DNA of 64,000 nt from Massilia agri (lineage in GTDB: Bacteria > Pseudomonadota > Gammaproteobacteria > Burkholderiales > Burkholderiaceae_D): contig NZ_JANUHA010000011.1 of NCBI RefSeq assembly GCF_024753255.1, positions 1 to 64,000 of the forward strand, written 5' to 3'. Shown in pieces: positions 46,564 to 57,814 of the stretch (position 1 is the first letter of the stretch; the number at the start of each line of letters is the position of its first letter). The notes beneath the pieces were generated by a model. The model ran no database searches. It had not been told where the DNA came from and was given only the letters and a program-made list of their open reading frames with translations. Both the position numbers and the translations under genes were made by a program.

Positions 46564-47124
46564 TCAGACGGTCATGATGTCCTTTTCTTTCTCGGCCAGC
46601 AGCTTGTCGATCTCGGCGACGAACTTGTCGGTCAGCTTCTGGATTTCATCGTTCGAACGACGCTCTTCGTCTTCCGAGGCGGTCTTGTCCTTGACCATCT
46701 TCTTGGCTGCCTCGTTGGCATCGCGGCGGATGTTGCGCACGGCGATCTTGGCGTCTTCGCCTTCCGACTTGGTCAGCTTGACCATTTCCTTGCGGCGCTC
46801 TTCGGTCAGCGGCGGGGTCGGCACGCGGATCATATCGCCTTGCGCGGACGGGTTCAGGCCCAGGTCGGAGTCGCGGATCGCCTTCTCGATGGTGCTGGCC
46901 ATCTTCTTTTCGAACGGGGCCACGCCGATGGTACGGGCATCGATCAGGGTCAGGTTCGCCACCTGCGACAGCGGGACCGGCGAACCGTAGTACTCGACCA
47001 TCACGGAGTCGAGGATGCCGGCGTGGGCGCGGCCGGTGCGGACCTTCGCCAGGTTGGCCTTCAGGGTCTCGATCGACTTGGTCATGCGATCCTGGGCGTT
47101 CTTCTTCACATCAGCTAAGGACAT
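46564..47124 (-). CDS. frr: Ribosome recycling factor
   Basis: 186 residues. Long-helix domain I begins [20 protein letters not shown]. The domain II beta barrel has [20 protein letters not shown], and the C-terminus ([20 protein letters not shown]) returns to the helix bundle. Together with EF-G it splits post-termination ribosomes. It follows pyrH by 52 bases, and GGAGAG before the start gives a fair ribosome-binding site. Confidence 0.98.
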   Translation of the reverse strand: MSLADVKKNAQDRMTKSIETLKANLAKVRTGRAHAGILDSVMVEYYGSPVPLSQVANLTLIDARTIGVAPFEKKMASTIEKAIRDSDLGLNPSAQGDMIRVPTPPLTEERRKEMVKLTKSEGEDAKIAVRNIRRDANEAAKKMVKDKTASEDEERRSNDEIQKLTDKFVAEIDKLLAEKEKDIMTV

Positions 47125-47176
47125 GCTGCTCTCCTGTTCTTTTTTGGTTCAATTCAACTAATTGCAATTCTAAGGC

Positions 47177-47893
47177 TTAGACGTGCACCAGTGTACCTTC
47201 GTCTTCGCCCATGATCACGGCTTTCATGGCGCCCGGCTTGACGATCGAGAAGACCTTGATCGGCAGGCGCTGGTCGCGGCACAGGGCAAAAGCGGTGGCG
47301 TCCATCACCTGCAGGTTCTTGGCGATCGCCTCGTCGAAGGAAATCGACTCGTAGCGGGTGGCGTTCGGGTCCTTCTTGGGGTCGGCGGTGTAGACGCCGT
47401 CGACCTTGGTGGCCTTCAGGACGATCTCGGCCGAGATCTCGGCGCCGCGCAGGGCGGCCGCGGTATCGGTGGTGAAGAAGGGGTTGCCGGTGCCGGCGGC
47501 GAAGACGACGACCTTGCCCTCTTCCAGGTACTGCAGGGCCTTCGGGCGCACGTAAGGCTCGACCACCTGCTCGATGGCGATCGCCGACATCACGCGCGCG
47601 GTGATGCCCACGTGGCGCATCGCGTCGGCCAGGGCCAGGGCGTTCATGACGGTGGCGAGCATGCCCATGTAGTCCGCGGTGGCGCGGTCCATGCCCTGGG
47701 CGCCCGGGGCCACGCCGCGGAAGATGTTGCCGCCGCCGATCACGACCGCCACCTGGACCCCCAGCTTCGCCACTTCCGCCACGTCGGCCACCATGCGCTC
47801 GATGGTCGCGCGGTTGATGCCGAAGTTATCGTCACCCATCAGCGCTTCGCCAGACAGTTTGAGGAGGACTCGTTGGTAGGCTGGTTTTGTCAT
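47177..47893 (-). CDS. pyrH: UMP kinase
   Basis: 238 residues from ATG 47893; a longer start at 47965 adds residues of no family character. Amino-acid-kinase fold: [53 protein letters not shown], and [20 protein letters not shown]. It phosphorylates UMP to UDP; bacterial enzymes are hexamers activated by GTP. It lies between tsf and frr as in most bacteria. Confidence 0.98.
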   Translation of the reverse strand: MTKPAYQRVLLKLSGEALMGDDNFGINRATIERMVADVAEVAKLGVQVAVVIGGGNIFRGVAPGAQGMDRATADYMGMLATVMNALALADAMRHVGITARVMSAIAIEQVVEPYVRPKALQYLEEGKVVVFAAGTGNPFFTTDTAAALRGAEISAEIVLKATKVDGVYTADPKKDPNATRYESISFDEAIAKNLQVMDATAFALCRDQRLPIKVFSIVKPGAMKAVIMGEDEGTLVHV

Positions 47894-48023
47894 GATGAAG
47901 CGGCTCCTATGTTGTGTTTCGAATTCGGGTCTGACCGGCGCTTTTGGCGGCGGTCTCATCTGCAAGGAACAGATGGAGGCGAAGGTGGCGCCGGCCGCGG
48001 GTGCGATCGCACTGCGCCACCTT

Positions 48024-48046
48024 ACAAAAACGGGCCTTACGGCCCG
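48024..48046 (-). terminator. Terminator between tsf and pyrH
   Basis: Stem CGGGCC (48031-48036) with GGCCCG (48041-48046), 4-base loop, followed on the minus strand by TTTTTGT. It is 8 bases past the tsf stop. Confidence 0.75.
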
Positions 48047-48053
48047 CTTTCAA

Positions 48054-48962
48054 TTACTGCTTGTTGGCAGCCATCTGGGCTGCGACTTCAGCTGCGAAGT
48101 CGTCCACCTTCTTCTCGATGCCTTCGCCGACGACGTACATCGTGAACGATTTCACGGTGGCGTTCGAGGCCTTCAGGTACTGCTCGATCGACTGCTTGTC
48201 GTTCTTCACGAATGCCTGGTTCAGCAGCGAGACTTCCTTCAGGTACTTCTGCACCGAACCGTCGATACGCTTGGCGACGATCTCGGCCGATTGCGGCTGC
48301 TTGCCTTCGGCGACGGCCTTGTCGGCGTCTTCCTTGGCCTTCAGTTCTGCAACCGAACGCTCTTTCTCGATCATTTCGGCCGGGACCGATTCAGCCGACA
48401 GGGCGACCGGCTTCATCGCGGCGATGTGCATCGCGACGTCCTTGCCGACCTGCTCGTCCGCGCCTTCGAACTCGACCATCACGCCGATGCGGGCGCCGTG
48501 CAGGTAGGAAGCCAGCTTGCCGGTGGTTTCGAAACGCTGGAAGCGGCGAACGGTCATATTCTCGCCGATTTTACCGATCAGTGCCGTACGCACGTCGTCG
48601 AAGGTCTTGCCGTCGTGCGGCAGGGCTGCCAGGGCGGCCACGTCGGCCGGGTTGTTCTCGGCGATCAGCTTGGCCGCCAGGTTGGCCATGGCCAGGAAGT
48701 CGTCGTTCTTGGCGACGAAGTCGGTTTCGCTGTTGATTTCAACCAGCGCGCCGATGTTGCCCGAGATGTAAGCGGCGACCACGCCTTCGGCGGTGATACG
48801 CGATGCTGCCTTCGATGCCTTGCCGCCCAGCTTGACGCGCAGGATCTCTTCGGCACGGCCCATATCGCCTTCGGCTTCGGTCAGTGCTTTCTTGCATTCC
48901 ATCATCGGCGCGTCGGTCTTCGCGCGCAGTTCACCCACCATCGCTGCGGTAATAGCTGCCAT
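48054..48962 (-). CDS. tsf: Elongation factor Ts
   Basis: 302 residues from ATG 48962. The N-terminal UBA-like domain is [20 protein letters not shown] with [19 protein letters not shown]. The core has [14 protein letters not shown], the EF-Tu contact (TDFV), and [16 protein letters not shown]. It exchanges GDP for GTP on EF-Tu. It is downstream of rpsB, with a terminator-like hairpin between the two. Confidence 0.98.
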   Translation of the reverse strand: MAAITAAMVGELRAKTDAPMMECKKALTEAEGDMGRAEEILRVKLGGKASKAASRITAEGVVAAYISGNIGALVEINSETDFVAKNDDFLAMANLAAKLIAENNPADVAALAALPHDGKTFDDVRTALIGKIGENMTVRRFQRFETTGKLASYLHGARIGVMVEFEGADEQVGKDVAMHIAAMKPVALSAESVPAEMIEKERSVAELKAKEDADKAVAEGKQPQSAEIVAKRIDGSVQKYLKEVSLLNQAFVKNDKQSIEQYLKASNATVKSFTMYVVGEGIEKKVDDFAAEVAAQMAANKQ

Positions 48963-49047
48963 GTTGTTTTCTCCCAATGTTGATTTAGAGAGTGCGAATG
49001 TTCGTCGAACACCCACACGATAATTTATTGCTAAGCTCGATGCTTAA

Positions 49048-49084
49048 AAAAAGGGGGGCTCGTGCCACGGCTCGGCGCCCCCTT
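49048..49084 (-). terminator. Terminator-like hairpin between rpsB and tsf
   Basis: AAGGGGG (49051-49057) pairs with CCCCCTT (49078-49084), and a run of seven A on the + strand gives a T run on the minus strand. It lies about 33 bases past the rpsB stop and could attenuate tsf. Confidence 0.65.
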
Positions 49085-49116
49085 CTGATGCTCAGGCAGG
49101 TCGTCCCTGCCCTGTA

Positions 49117-49866
49117 TTATGCCTGCTCGGAAACTTCGACGAAGTCGTCGCCACCGGCCTTGACCATCTCAACGACTTCGTTGGTGGCGTTGGCGCGGCC
49201 TTCCAGGATCGCATCGGCGACGCCGCGTGCGTACAGGGTGATGGCCTTCGACGAGTCGTCGTTACCCGGGATCACGTGGGTAACGCCTTCCGGCGAGTGG
49301 TTGGTATCGACCACGCCGATGACCGGGATGCCCAGCTTGCCGGCTTCGGTGATGGCGCCCTTGTGGTAGCCGACGTCGACGACGAAGATGGCGTCAGGGA
49401 TGCCGCCCAGGTCCTTGATGCCGCCGATCGACTTCTGCAGCTTTTCCATTTCGCGCGAGAACATCAGCGCTTCTTTCTTCGACAGTTTCTCGACTTCGCC
49501 CGACTCGACTTGCGCTTCCATGTCCTTCAGGCGCTTGATCGAGGTCTTGATGGTCTTGAAGTTGGTCAGCATGCCGCCCAGCCAGCGCTGGTCGACGTAG
49601 GGGACACCAGCGCGCTGTGCTTCAGCGGCGATGATGTCGCGAGCCTGGCGCTTGGTGCCGACCATCAGGATCGTGCCGCGGTTGGCGGAGATCTGCTTGA
49701 TGGTCTTCATTGCGTCCTGGTACATGGCCAGGGTCTTTTCCAGGTTGATGATGTGGATCTTGTTGCGGTGACCGAAGATGAACGGGGCCATTTTCGGGTT
49801 CCAGAAACGGGTCTGGTGGCCGAAGTGGATACCGGCTTCCAGCATTTCGCGCATAGTAACGGACAT
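49117..49866 (-). CDS. rpsB: 30S ribosomal protein S2
   Basis: 249 residues from ATG 49866. Conserved start [20 protein letters not shown], then [20 protein letters not shown], and [20 protein letters not shown] for the coiled-coil hairpin. [25 protein letters not shown] is split here by ordinary spacing. Typical length. The ~140-base untranslated leader upstream (49867-50010) probably contains an S2-responsive regulatory structure, as in other proteobacteria, but I cannot fold it here. Confidence 0.98.
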   Translation of the reverse strand: MSVTMREMLEAGIHFGHQTRFWNPKMAPFIFGHRNKIHIINLEKTLAMYQDAMKTIKQISANRGTILMVGTKRQARDIIAAEAQRAGVPYVDQRWLGGMLTNFKTIKTSIKRLKDMEAQVESGEVEKLSKKEALMFSREMEKLQKSIGGIKDLGGIPDAIFVVDVGYHKGAITEAGKLGIPVIGVVDTNHSPEGVTHVIPGNDDSSKAITLYARGVADAILEGRANATNEVVEMVKAGGDDFVEVSEQA

Positions 49867-50037
49867 GTAATTCTCCAGGGTTGGGTCTTGAACGTAGCCA
49901 GTCACCTGATCGGCACCCTTTGGCGGCCACGTTCGCGATTTCATTTAAAAAGTCGTTTTCTACAACATTGCTCGATGCGAATACGAGCAACCCGAGATTC
50001 TAGCCGGGTTTGGCCGGTATTTCAAGTCGCTCGTTCT

Positions 50038-50160
50038 GTAGGGTGGACGGGGGAATCTAGTCCAGTGGACTAGATTCCCGTCCGCGCGTTCAGCTCGCGG
50101 ATGCGCTGTGGCGGCGCCGTCCATGTCTGGACGCGTGGGCGGCGTAGCCGCCCACCCTAC
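50038..50160. repeat. Palindrome-ended intergenic element (GTAGGGTG family), copy 1
   Basis: Outer ends GTAGGGTGG (50038-50046) and CCACCCTAC (50152-50160) are inverted. Inside are a 13-bp perfect stem GGGAATCTAGTCC/GGACTAGATTCCC near 50051-50079 and a stem GTGGGCGGC/GCCGCCCAC at the right. A relative with the same outer ends is at 61014-61122. It sits in the gap between the divergent rpsB and map genes. Confidence 0.8.
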
Positions 50161-50209
50161 GAAACCCTTATAATCACGCAATATCGTTTATTAGCAGGAC
50201 AAGCATTTT

Positions 50210-51046
50210 ATGACCTCCATCCCGAAAACCCCCGAAGAAATCGAAGGCATGCGCGTGGCCTGCCGGCTCGGCTCGGAAGTGCTCGATTACATCACGCCCT
50301 TCGTGAAGCCGGGCGTGACCACCGGGGAACTCGACCGCCTGGCGCATGACTACATGGTCAATGTGCAGGGCACCGTCCCGGCGACGCTGAACTATGCGCC
50401 GCCAGGCTACCCGCCCTTCCCCGGCTCGATCTGCGCCTCGATCAACGACGTGATCTGCCACGGCATTCCGGGCGACAAGGTATTGAAGAGCGGCGACGCG
50501 CTGAACATCGACATCACCCCCATCACCAAGGAAGGCTTCCACGGCGACAACAGCCGCATGTTCCTGGTAGGCGAACCCAAGCTCCTGGCCAAGCGCCTGT
50601 CGGAAGTGACCTTCGAATGCATGTGGCTGGGCATCGCCAAGGTCAAGCCGGGCAACCGCCTGGGCGACATCGGCCATGCGATCCAGCAGCACGCCGAGAA
50701 GCACGGCTACAGCGTGGTGCGCGAGTTCTGCGGCCACGGCGTGGGCCGCAAGTTCCACGAAGAGCCGCAGGTGCTGCACTACGGCCGTCCGGGCACCGGC
50801 GAAGAGCTGGTCCCCGGCATGATCTTCACCATCGAGCCCATGATCAACGCCGGCCGCCGCGAGATCCGGGAAATGCCGGACGGCTGGACCATCAAAACCA
50901 AGGACCGCAGCCTGTCGGCCCAGTGGGAACACACCGTGCTCGTCACCGAGACCGGCGTCGAGGTGCTGACGATGTCGGCCGGCAGCCCGCCGCCGCCCGC
51001 CATCGTGCTGCCGCTGCTGCCCCAGTACGCCCCGGCCGAGGCATAA
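50210..51046 (+). CDS. map: Methionine aminopeptidase, type I
   Basis: 278 residues. Metal ligands in SGDALNIDITPITKEGFHGD (first Asp pair), the His of EFCGHGVGRKFHE, and the two Glu of MIFTIEPMIN and QWEHTVLVTE. It removes the initiator methionine. It is divergent from rpsB as in many proteobacteria and 10 bases upstream of glnD. The tail (MSAGSPPPPAIVLPLL…) is slightly longer than the E. coli enzyme. Confidence 0.97.
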   Translation: MTSIPKTPEEIEGMRVACRLGSEVLDYITPFVKPGVTTGELDRLAHDYMVNVQGTVPATLNYAPPGYPPFPGSICASINDVICHGIPGDKVLKSGDALNIDITPITKEGFHGDNSRMFLVGEPKLLAKRLSEVTFECMWLGIAKVKPGNRLGDIGHAIQQHAEKHGYSVVREFCGHGVGRKFHEEPQVLHYGRPGTGEELVPGMIFTIEPMINAGRREIREMPDGWTIKTKDRSLSAQWEHTVLVTETGVEVLTMSAGSPPPPAIVLPLLPQYAPAEA

Positions 51047-51056
51047 GGACGCCATC

Positions 51057-53639
51057 ATGGGCCAGCCGGCGCTCCTCGACAGCTCACGCACCGAACTCCG
51101 CCAGCGGCTTAAACGCGAGCGCCAGGCCCTGATCGACGCCTTCCACCAGGACGGCAAGCCGGAAAAACTGCTGCGCGGCCTGCGCACCTGCGTCGACGGC
51201 ATCCTCGGCGACGCCTGGCGCGCCGCCGGCCTGCCGGCCAACACGGCGCTGGTGGGCGTGGGCGGCTACGGGCGCGGCGAACTCTTTCCCTATTCCGACG
51301 TCGACCTCCTGATCCTGCTCGGCCAGCCGGCCGACGCCATCACCCAGGCGCGCCTGGAATCCCTGGTCCAGCTGTTCTGGGACCTGGGACTCGAGATCGG
51401 CCACAGCATCCGCACCGTGGACGAGTGCCTGGTCGAGTCCAGCGCCGACATCACGGTGCAAACCAGCCTGCTCGAGGCGCGCCTGGTCGCCGGCGACGGC
51501 CCGCTCTTCGACGAGCTGCGGCGGCGCTACCGCGCGGCCCTCGACCCGCAGGCCTTCTTCCAGGCCAAGACGGCCGAGATGCGCCTGCGCCATGCCAAGT
51601 ACGAGTACACCGCCTTCGCGCTCGAACCCAACGTTAAGGAAAGCCCGGGGGCGCTACGCGACCTGCAGGTGATCATGTGGGTGGCCAAGGCGGCGGGCCT
51701 GGCCCAATCATGGAGCCAGATGGCGCGCGCCCGCCTGATTACGCGCACCGAGGCGCGCCAGCTGATGGAGAAGGAATACGCCTTCAAGGACATCCGCGTG
51801 CGCCTGCACCTGCAGACCAAGCGCCGCGAAGACCGCCTGGTGTTCGACGTCCAGACCGCGATCGCCAAGACCTTCGGGCTGGAGAACGCGGACGGGCGCC
51901 GCGCCAGCGAATTCCTGATGCAGCGCTACTACTGGGCGGCCAAGGTGGTCACCCAGCTCAACACCATCATGCTGCAGAATATCGAGGCCCAGCTCTTCCC
52001 GCGCCAGGCGGCCTGCGTGCCGATCGGCGGCGACTTCAACGAGCACTTCAACGAAGTCAACGGCTTCATCGACATGGCTAGCGACGACACCTTCGAGCGC
52101 TTCCCCTCGACCGTGCTGGGCGTGTTTGTCGCTATGACCGAGCGCCCCGACATCAAGGGCATGACCGCGCGCACCATGCGCGCCCTGTGGCATGCGCGGA
52201 ACCTGATCGACGAGGACTTCCGCGCCAACCCGGCCAACAAGGCCCTGTTCCTGCGCGTGTTGAAGGCGCCGGTGGGCCTGCTGCACGCGCTGCGCCGCAT
52301 GAACGACATGGGCGTGCTGGGCCGCTACCTGCCGGCCTTCCGCAGCATCACCGGCCAGATGCAGCACGACCTTTTCCACGTTTACACGGTGGACCAGCAC
52401 ATCATGATGGTGGTGCGTAACCTGCGCCGCTTCACGATGCCGGAGCACGCCCACGAATACCCCTTCTGCAGCCAGCTGATCGCCAATTTCCGCGACCGCT
52501 GGCTGCTGTATGTCGCCGCCCTGTTCCACGACATCGCCAAGGGGCGCGGGGGCGACCATTCCGAACTCGGGATGCAGGACGCGGAGGACTTCTGCCGCGG
52601 CCACGGGCTCTCGGAACAAGATACCGAGCTGGTCGTCTTCCTGGTCCAGCAGCATCTGAGCATGTCCACCGTCGCCCAGAAGCAGGACATGTCGGACCCC
52701 GACGTGATTTCGGCCTTTGCCGCCCTGGTCAAGGACGAGCGCCACCTGACCGCGCTCTACCTGCTGACGGTCGCCGACATCCGCGGCACCAGTCCCAAGG
52801 TCTGGAACGCCTGGAAGGCCAAGCTGCTGGAAGACCTCTACAAGGTCACCCTGCGCGTGCTGGGCGGCGAGCCGCACAGCGCCGACCGCGAACTGCGCGC
52901 GCGCCAGCGCGAGGCCCTGGCGACCCTGCGCCTGTTCGGTCTCGGCGCCGAAGACCACGAGGCGCTGTGGCGGCAGCTCGACGTGGCCTACTTCCTGCGC
53001 CACGACGCCTCCGACATCGCCTGGCAGACCCGCGCGCTGTACGAAAAGGTGGATAGCGAGAAGCCGGTGGTGAAGGCGCGCCTGGCGCCGATCGGCGAGG
53101 GCCTGCAGGTGGCCGTCTACATCAAGGACCAGCCCGACCTGTTCGCGCGCATCTGCAGCTACTTCGACCGCAAGAACTTCAGCATCCTGGACGCGAAGAT
53201 CCACACGACGCGCCACGGCTATGCGCTGGACAGCTTCCTCGTCACCGACGAGAACTTCGCCGGCAGCTACCGCGACATCATCAGCCTGATCGAGCACGAA
53301 CTATGCGCGCAGCTCGTGTCGCAGGAGCCGCTGGCGCCGCCCTCGCGCGGACGCCTGTCGCGCCTGTCGCGCACCTTCCCGATCCAGCCAACCGTCGACC
53401 TGCGCCCGGACGAACGCGGCCAGTTCCACGTGTTGTCGGTGGCCGCCAACGACCGCCCCGGCCTGCTGTATGCGATCGCGGGCGTGCTCACGCGCTACCG
53501 CATCAACCTGCACACCGCCAAGATCATGACGCTGGGCGAGCGCGTCGAGGATGTCTTCCTGATCGATGGCGCCGCCCTCAACAACCCGCGCGTGCAGGTG
53601 CAGCTCGAGACCGACCTGCTGGACGCCCTCAAGATTTAA
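51057..53639 (+). CDS. glnD: [Protein-PII] uridylyltransferase / uridylyl-removing enzyme
   Basis: 860 residues. Nucleotidyltransferase domain at ~60-200 with [20 protein letters not shown] (67-86). HD phosphohydrolase domain with [17 protein letters not shown] at ~489-505. Two C-terminal ACT domains near 684 ([17 protein letters not shown]) and 791 ([20 protein letters not shown]) sense glutamine. It uridylylates GlnB/GlnK when nitrogen is short and reverses this when glutamine is high. Full length. Confidence 0.98.
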   Translation: MGQPALLDSSRTELRQRLKRERQALIDAFHQDGKPEKLLRGLRTCVDGILGDAWRAAGLPANTALVGVGGYGRGELFPYSDVDLLILLGQPADAITQARLESLVQLFWDLGLEIGHSIRTVDECLVESSADITVQTSLLEARLVAGDGPLFDELRRRYRAALDPQAFFQAKTAEMRLRHAKYEYTAFALEPNVKESPGALRDLQVIMWVAKAAGLAQSWSQMARARLITRTEARQLMEKEYAFKDIRVRLHLQTKRREDRLVFDVQTAIAKTFGLENADGRRASEFLMQRYYWAAKVVTQLNTIMLQNIEAQLFPRQAACVPIGGDFNEHFNEVNGFIDMASDDTFERFPSTVLGVFVAMTERPDIKGMTARTMRALWHARNLIDEDFRANPANKALFLRVLKAPVGLLHALRRMNDMGVLGRYLPAFRSITGQMQHDLFHVYTVDQHIMMVVRNLRRFTMPEHAHEYPFCSQLIANFRDRWLLYVAALFHDIAKGRGGDHSELGMQDAEDFCRGHGLSEQDTELVVFLVQQHLSMSTVAQKQDMSDPDVISAFAALVKDERHLTALYLLTVADIRGTSPKVWNAWKAKLLEDLYKVTLRVLGGEPHSADRELRARQREALATLRLFGLGAEDHEALWRQLDVAYFLRHDASDIAWQTRALYEKVDSEKPVVKARLAPIGEGLQVAVYIKDQPDLFARICSYFDRKNFSILDAKIHTTRHGYALDSFLVTDENFAGSYRDIISLIEHELCAQLVSQEPLAPPSRGRLSRLSRTFPIQPTVDLRPDERGQFHVLSVAANDRPGLLYAIAGVLTRYRINLHTAKIMTLGERVEDVFLIDGAALNNPRVQVQLETDLLDALKI

Positions 53640-53659
53640 ACTTTTTTCGTATTTTCCCG

Positions 53660-54406
53660 ATGACTGAACCGATCCGCCTTTCCAAACGCATGTCCGAACT
53701 CGGCCTCTCCTCGCGCCGCGAAGCCGATGAATGGATCGCCAAAGGCTGGGTGCGGGTGGACGGCAAGGTGGTGTCGGAACTGGGCAGCAAGGTGCTGCCG
53801 CACCAGAAGATCACCGTGGAGCGCCAGGCCGCCGCCGAGCAATCGAAGCGCGTGACGGTCCTGATCAACAAGCCGGTCGGCTACGTCAGCGGCCAGGCCG
53901 AGGATGGCTACAAGCCGGCCGTCACCCTGATCAAGCCCGAGAACCGCTGGGCGGATGATCCGTCAAGCGAACAGTTCCACCCGACGCAGCTGCGCAGCCT
54001 GGTGCCGGCCGGACGCCTCGACATCGACTCGGTGGGCCTCTTGGTGCTGACCCAGGACGGCCGTATCGCCAAGCAGCTCATCGGCGAGAACACCGACATC
54101 GAGAAAGAGTATCTCGTGCGGGTGCAGTACACCAAGCCGGGCAAGCTGCCGGACGCGGACCTCAGGAAGCTGAACCACGGCCTGTGGATGGACGGCAAGC
54201 CCCTGCTGCCGGCCAAGGTGCGCTGGCAGAACGAGGACCAGCTCAGCTTCACGCTGAAGGAAGGCCGCAAGCGCCAGATCCGCCGCATGTGCGATATGGT
54301 GGGCCTGAAGGTGATCGGGCTGAAGCGGGTCAGGATCGGCAAGGTCAAGCTGGGAGAGCTGCCGCCGGGGCAGTGGCGCTACCTGCTCCCGGACGAGAAG
54401 TTCTGA
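53660..54406 (+). CDS. rluF: RNA pseudouridine synthase, RluF-like (RsuA family)
   Basis: 248 residues. N-terminal S4 RNA-binding domain ([20 protein letters not shown]). The catalytic motif is [19 protein letters not shown] with the essential Asp in GRLDIDS, then [19 protein letters not shown] near the end. The [15 protein letters not shown]…[10 protein letters not shown] start resembles RluF (23S U2604); RluB is the alternative. It starts 20 bases after glnD. Confidence 0.88.
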   Translation: MTEPIRLSKRMSELGLSSRREADEWIAKGWVRVDGKVVSELGSKVLPHQKITVERQAAAEQSKRVTVLINKPVGYVSGQAEDGYKPAVTLIKPENRWADDPSSEQFHPTQLRSLVPAGRLDIDSVGLLVLTQDGRIAKQLIGENTDIEKEYLVRVQYTKPGKLPDADLRKLNHGLWMDGKPLLPAKVRWQNEDQLSFTLKEGRKRQIRRMCDMVGLKVIGLKRVRIGKVKLGELPPGQWRYLLPDEKF

Positions 54407-54427
54407 TTCCCTGCCGGATGGCGCCGC

Positions 54428-54775
54428 TCAGTGCGAGCGGCCGTCGTAGTGGTGCACCGGGACGCTGTCCAGATCGACGTTCTCCACGCAGCGCAGATTG
54501 ACCGCCGCCATGGCATTGCCCTTCGGGTCGACGCCCTCGCCGTAGGGATGGATGCCGCAGGTCGGGCAGAAGCGGTGCTTAATGACGTGCTTGTTGAAGG
54601 TGTAGGTGCTGGCGGCTTCCTCGGGCGTTTTCAGGCGCAGCTTGCCGCGCGGGATGAACCACAGCAGCGAACCCCTGCGCCGGCACATCGAGCAATTGCA
54701 GGCCAGTGCGCCGTCGATGTCCCCTTCCGCTTCGAACGCCACGGCGCCGCAGTGGCAGCTTCCTTCATAGATCAT
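54428..54775 (-). CDS. GFA family zinc-binding protein
   Basis: 115 residues from ATG 54775. Zinc-binding cysteines in SCHCGAVAFEAEG (Cys7, Cys9), ACNCSMCRRRG (Cys26, 28, 31) and HRFCPTCGIHPYGEG (Cys70, 73), the signature of the glutathione-dependent formaldehyde-activating/CENP-V fold. The enzymatic role of most members is unproven. A single stand-alone gene convergent with rluF. Confidence 0.92.
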   Translation of the reverse strand: MIYEGSCHCGAVAFEAEGDIDGALACNCSMCRRRGSLLWFIPRGKLRLKTPEEAASTYTFNKHVIKHRFCPTCGIHPYGEGVDPKGNAMAAVNLRCVENVDLDSVPVHHYDGRSH

Positions 54776-54813
54776 TCCGGTCTCCTCGTAGATTGTAGAA
54801 AAAAACCTTCCAG

Positions 54814-55428
54814 CTAGTAGAGCGTCTCGCGCTGGCGTTGCGGCAGCGCGCTGTCGTATGCTTCGCCGTCCATGCCGCCTTGCGTGAGCGCGGCCAGCAT
54901 CGTTCCCGGTGTCGGCACGCCGGCGGTATCGTGTTCCTCGCGGTGCCACAGGCGCGAGCGCAGGATCGACCGTGCGCACTGGAAGAACACCTTCTCGACC
55001 GCGACGCGCAGCACGCAATGCGGCTGCTTGCCGTCCACCGCGAACGATTCCAGCAGCGCCTGGTCGATATCGATCTGCGCCCTGCCCCGCACCCGCACCG
55101 TTTCTCCGACGCCCGGGATCATGAAGATCAGCGCCATGCGCGGGTCGTGGATCAGGTTGCGCAGGCTGTCGATGCGGTTGTTCCCGCGCCGTTCAGGCAG
55201 CAGAAGCGTCCGCGCATCATGGATGCGCACCAGGGGACCGGCGTCGCCGCGCGGCGAGACGTCCACACCATCCGGGCCGGAGGTCGCCAGCAGCGCAAAG
55301 CGCGCGTTCTCGATCCAGCGTGCATAGATCGGGTGAAGATGATCGGTTTCCTTGGCGATGGATGGCGCTGCGACTTGTCCAAACAGGGCCTCGAGCGAGG
55401 CAAGATCGGTGATGAGGTGCTCTGGCAT
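54814..55428 (-). CDS. Pyridoxamine 5'-phosphate oxidase family protein
   Basis: 204 residues from ATG 55428 (a TTG at 55446 is possible). Split-barrel flavin fold: FALLATSGPDGVDVSPRGDA, ARTLLLPERRGNNRIDSLRN and NLIHDPRMALIFMIPGVGET with RVRGRAQI. This is the type found in small FMN- or F420-dependent oxidoreductases, not true PdxH. The C-terminus has CVLRVAVEKVFFQCARSILR. Function not known. It is 38 bases upstream of the GFA gene. Confidence 0.88.
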   Translation of the reverse strand: MPEHLITDLASLEALFGQVAAPSIAKETDHLHPIYARWIENARFALLATSGPDGVDVSPRGDAGPLVRIHDARTLLLPERRGNNRIDSLRNLIHDPRMALIFMIPGVGETVRVRGRAQIDIDQALLESFAVDGKQPHCVLRVAVEKVFFQCARSILRSRLWHREEHDTAGVPTPGTMLAALTQGGMDGEAYDSALPQRQRETLY

Positions 55429-55566
55429 GTGGGTCGGGGGAAGCAAGATCCTTCAATCCTCATACGCTACCACAAGCCACGGACCACCTTCCACTTCTTC
55501 AAGCTGGCGACATCGCTCGCGGCGCGGGGCCACAATGGAGCCCTGACAAACGGAACTGCATCGAGC

Positions 55567-56124
55567 ATGGAAACGGTCTACACCATCGGCCACTCCAACC
55601 GGCCGATCGAAGAATTCCTGGCCCTGCTGCGCGAGCACGGCATCGAACGCGTGCTCGACATCAGGACCGTTCCCAAATCGCGCCACAACCCGCAGTTCGG
55701 CCAGGACCAGCTGCCCGCCTCTCTCGAGGCGGCAGGCATCGGCTACGCCTACATCCGGGAACTGGGTGGGCTGCGGCGCGCGCACAAGGACACGCCGAAC
55801 AGCGGCTGGCGCAACGCCTCCTTCCGCGGCTACGCGGACCACATGCAGACCCGGGACTTCAAGGAGCACGTCGAGGAAGTGGCGGGCATGGCGGAAGCAA
55901 GCCGGTGCGCCCTCATGTGCGCCGAAGCGGTGCCATGGCGCTGCCACCGCTCGATGGTGGCCGATGCGCTCACCGTGCGCGGCGTGGCGGTCGAACACAT
56001 CATCAACAAGGGCAAGACCAAGCCGCATACGCTGACGCCGTTCGCGCACGTGATAGGCACGCGCATCACCTACCCGCCGCCAGACAGCGGTGAAGAAGCC
56101 CCCGCATCGGAGGGTCAGGTCTGA
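55567..56124 (+). CDS. DUF488 family protein
   Basis: 185 residues from ATG 55567. Conserved start VYTIGHSNRPIEEFLALLRE, the DIRTVPKSRHNPQF segment, and the C-terminal motif CAEAVPWRCHRSMVAD with paired cysteines. DUF488 is widespread and uncharacterised; a nucleic-acid or redox link is speculative. Its last codons (A-S-E-G-Q-V-stop) lie inside the first unit of the 156-bp tandem duplication, so the end of the protein may have been altered when that arose. Confidence 0.9.
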   Translation: METVYTIGHSNRPIEEFLALLREHGIERVLDIRTVPKSRHNPQFGQDQLPASLEAAGIGYAYIRELGGLRRAHKDTPNSGWRNASFRGYADHMQTRDFKEHVEEVAGMAEASRCALMCAEAVPWRCHRSMVADALTVRGVAVEHIINKGKTKPHTLTPFAHVIGTRITYPPPDSGEEAPASEGQV

Positions 56125-56258
56125 CAATCAGACACGAGCTCTTCAGTAAGGCCTGTCAATGGTCGAGTTCGTGTCCGGATGTCAGACCTGACACCGAGAT
56201 GTTGGGGCGGCTAGCCGCGGTTGCGGTCGGCCAGGAACTGCTGAGCGCGCGGGGTCTG
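56103..56258. repeat. 156-bp tandem duplication, unit A
   Basis: Unit A (56103-56258) and unit B (56259-56414) match with only three differences that I can find. Each holds the 3' end of the DUF488 gene (22 bases), a palindrome with arms GTCAGGTCTGAC (56114-56125 here) and GTCAGACCTGAC (56181-56192), and 48 bases identical or nearly so to the 3' end of the ABC ATPase gene. Confidence 0.92.
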
Positions 56259-56366
56259 CGCATCGGAGGGTCAGGTCTGACAATCAGACACGAGCTCTTC
56301 CGTAAGGCCTGTCAATGGTCGAGTTCGTGTCCGGATGTCAGACCTGACACCAAGATGTTGGGGCGG

Positions 56367-57095
<729 letters not shown>

Positions 57096-57111
57096 CGTTC
57101 AAACTTCCTTT

Positions 57112-57804
57112 TTACGACGCCTGCACGGCGCGCCCCTGCAGGCGGCGCTCGAGCAGGAAGGCCAGGCGTGACAGGCCGAAACAGAGGATGAAATAGCTCA
57201 GCGCGAGGATCAGGTAGACCTCGACCGCCTGGGTGAACACCAGGGTGTTGACCTGGGTGGCGACAAAGGACACTTCCGACAGGCCGATGATGTAGCCGAG
57301 CGAAGTCGCCTTGATGGTCGAGACCAGCTGGCTGACGATCGACGGCAGGCCGTTGCGCAGTGTCTGCGGCAGCACCACCAGGCGCAAGGCCTGCGGATAG
57401 GACAGGCCCAGCGAACGGGCGCTTTCCAGCTGTCCCTTCGGCAGTGCCCGGATGCCGCTTGCGACGATCTCGGCCAGGTAGACGCCGTCGAACAGCACCA
57501 GCACCATCAGCATGGTCGTGGCCTGGCCAGTCTTCACACCGGTCACGGCCGGCAGGAAGAAGTAGACCCAGAAGACCACCAGCAGCAGCGGCACGGCGCG
57601 CACCAGCTGCACCAGGGTCGCCACGGGCCAGCGGATCGCGCGGTGGCTGCTCACGCGCGCGACGCCGAGCAGGAGGCCCAGCGGCATCGCCAGCAGCAGC
57701 GCGCCGAAGGACAGCAGCACGGTCAGCGACAGGCCGCCAAGCGGGCCTTCGGGATATTGGCCGACCAGGAAGTACAGCCAGTAGGTATCGATCAGTTCGA
57801 GCAT
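57112..57804 (-). CDS. Amino-acid ABC transporter permease (GltK type)
   Basis: 230 residues with about five membrane helices. The inner-membrane-component signature around EIVASGIRALPKGQLESARS, then LGLSYPQALRLVVLPQTLRN, is the ATPase-coupling loop. It starts 10 bases before the preceding permease stop and pairs with that permease as a heterodimer. Confidence 0.94.
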   Translation of the reverse strand: MLELIDTYWLYFLVGQYPEGPLGGLSLTVLLSFGALLLAMPLGLLLGVARVSSHRAIRWPVATLVQLVRAVPLLLVVFWVYFFLPAVTGVKTGQATTMLMVLVLFDGVYLAEIVASGIRALPKGQLESARSLGLSYPQALRLVVLPQTLRNGLPSIVSQLVSTIKATSLGYIIGLSEVSFVATQVNTLVFTQAVEVYLILALSYFILCFGLSRLAFLLERRLQGRAVQAS

Positions 57805-57814
57805 GTGAACAGCC

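Noticed and set aside
55428-55446. TTG start at 55446 for the pyridoxamine-oxidase-like gene
   Set aside because: ATG 55428 fits the family start; the six extra residues (LPPTH region) have no support.
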